Below, in pieces: positions 6,525 through 7,290 of a DNA stretch of 7,290 nt. The stretch is from an uncultured Bacilli bacterium (GTDB lineage Bacteria; Bacillota_I; Bacilli_A; RF39; UBA660). Under the pieces are notes generated by a model. That model had not been told where the DNA came from and made no database searches. It was given only the letters and a program-made list of their open reading frames with translations. The stretch is taken from the NCBI GenBank assembly GCA_947591565.1, contig CANQDH010000050.1:1-7290 (forward strand). The letters are read 5' to 3'. Position 1 is the stretch's first letter. The number at the start of each line of letters is the position of its first letter. A program made the translations under genes and the position numbers.

Positions 6525-6553
6525 ATTATATATTGTTTTTTACAAATTGTCAA
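6525..6553 (-). promoter_or_regulatory. Perfect consensus sigma-A promoter of the two-TM pilin-like gene
   Basis: On the minus strand TTGACA (6548-6553), exactly 17 bases and TATAAT (6525-6530) match the sigma-A consensus at all twelve positions. Transcription would start near 6518, leaving a leader of about 20 bases that includes the SD GGGAGGTT (6503-6510). Strong constitutive expression is expected unless a repressor acts; no palindromic operator was found overlapping it. Confidence 0.9.
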
Positions 6554-6588
6554 CTTTTTATAGTTTTTTCTTACAAATATTTACATTT

Positions 6589-7290
6589 TTAACCAAACAA
6601 TCTTTTTTTCTTTTTTTCTGTTTCCGTATCTGCTTGCAAATTAAATCCAAGTTTAGCTAAAAAAACGTTCAATATATATATATTTTGTTCTCTTTCGTCA
6701 AGAGGTGGCATATTAAAGAAAATCTTTAATTTGGATTCATATTCAAAATCTAAAACATCTTTTTGATTTAATAAACTTTGATTTAAAATAACTTTCTTAT
6801 TTTTATATGGTGCAAGACCACTTGGATTAATAAGCATATATTTATTTAATTTTATAACTGATGGTTCAATTAAATAAATAACATCTGTACATAAACTTTC
6901 AACATTGCTTGCATCATTTAAATCGACAAGAATGACTTCTTTATCATCATTTTCTTTAATAAAATTACCTAGTTCAGTTCCTTTTTTACTAAACATTTTT
7001 TTACTAGGAAAATAATTAAATTCAGTCTTATCAAGTTCAACAGCAACAGCCTTATAATGTTTGCTTAATTGATTTAGCATCATATAAATTAAACTTGTTG
7101 CACCAGATTGTTTAGTAATGTTTTTAACACCAATTATCTTAGGTCCACTTTTTTCAACATAAACAGTTTCTTTTTTTATTTCTGTTTGCACAATTGTCTT
7201 TGGAGTCTGAGATGGTGTTTCAACACTATCAAACTGCTGTATATGAGCAACATCTCTATATGTATTTGGATGATCATATAAATATTTAAT
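6589..7290 (-). CDS. ParA/MinD-fold protein with degenerate P-loop, TadZ/CpaE-like; 5' end missing
   Basis: The frame is open to the right edge, giving 233 visible residues; the start lies outside. The GTG at 7191 has no SD, and the frame continues upstream with plausible sequence (IKYLYDHPNTYRDVAHIQQF), so a 200-residue protein starting there is an artefact. The visible part begins with a polar linker (about 20-48) that suggests a lost N-terminal domain. It is followed by KIIGVKNITKQSGATSLIYM, where a ParA-type Walker A would read KGGxGKTT; here the catalytic Lys is Ala64. AVAVELDKTEF and EVILVDLNDASNVESLCTDV fit the A' and Walker B strands, and VILN plus FFNMPPLDER fit later ParA motifs. 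TadZ/CpaE pilus-localisation proteins commonly have such atypical P-loops. It ends in a basic KKKKRLFG tail. The pilin-like gene follows 91 bases downstream. Fold: likely; TadZ role: inferred. Confidence 0.6.
   Translation of the reverse strand: MKYLYDHPNTYRDVAHIQQFDSVETPSQTPKTIVQTEIKKETVYVEKSGPKIIGVKNITKQSGATSLIYMMLNQLSKHYKAVAVELDKTEFNYFPSKKMFSKKGTELGNFIKENDDKEVILVDLNDASNVESLCTDVIYLIEPSVIKLNKYMLINPSGLAPYKNKKVILNQSLLNQKDVLDFEYESKLKIFFNMPPLDEREQNIYILNVFLAKLGFNLQADTETEKKKKRLFG

Noticed and set aside
6554..6588. Terminator between the ParA/TadZ-like gene and the pilin-like gene (AAATATTT palindrome)
   Set aside because: The palindrome is A/T only and its flanks do not pair, so no credible terminator stem exists; read-through is possible.
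1..7290. tRNA, rRNA, riboswitch or insertion-sequence inverted repeats
   Set aside because: No cloverleaf, rRNA-like block, long structured leader (the leaders are all short) or paired terminal repeats flanking a transposase were seen on either strand.

Overview
The window is very AT-rich and looks chromosomal, from a low-GC, Gram-positive, endospore-forming Bacillota, most likely an uncultured Bacilli/Erysipelotrichia-like lineage. Three features support this: an EzrA homologue (a division regulator of low-GC Gram-positives), an alpha/beta-type small acid-soluble spore protein, and strong AGGAGGTG-type ribosome binding sites. UGA is used as a stop (end of the NUDIX gene) and Trp is encoded by UGG, so this is not a code-4 mycoplasma. 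Assignment below class level is not possible from the sequence alone.

Layout, left to right. 1-443 (minus) is the N-terminal part of a PD-(D/E)XK nuclease of the Rpn/transposase-associated type; its 3' end lies off the left edge. 622-831 (minus) is an alpha/beta SASP gene with a perfect SD and a clear hairpin terminator. 912-2629 (minus) is a translationally coupled pair, a NUDIX hydrolase followed by thiI, driven by an extended -10 promoter. Divergently, 2855-4150 (plus) encodes an AlbA_2/Schlafen-like regulator with a GHKL-like ATPase domain and a C-terminal winged helix. Its near-consensus promoter is immediately preceded by four 11-bp tandem repeats. Two back-to-back terminators separate it from the convergent ezrA gene (4286-6013, minus). 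6117-6497 (minus) is a small two-helix membrane protein with a VirB2/TrbC-like pilin architecture, read from a perfect consensus sigma-A promoter. 6589 to the right edge (minus) is the C-terminal part of a ParA/MinD-fold protein with a degenerate P-loop, resembling TadZ/CpaE; its 5' end lies outside the window.

How the genes fit together. Most are independent housekeeping units: tRNA thiolation and/or thiamine sulfur transfer, nucleotide-type pyrophosphate hydrolysis, division, and spore DNA protection. Two places go beyond this. One is the tandem-repeat operator candidate in front of the AlbA_2 regulator, which suggests autoregulation. The other is the pair formed by a strongly expressed pilin-like membrane protein and a TadZ/ParA-like ATPase, which may be the edge of a surface-appendage or secretion locus continuing to the right of the window. 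Neither function can be proven from this window.
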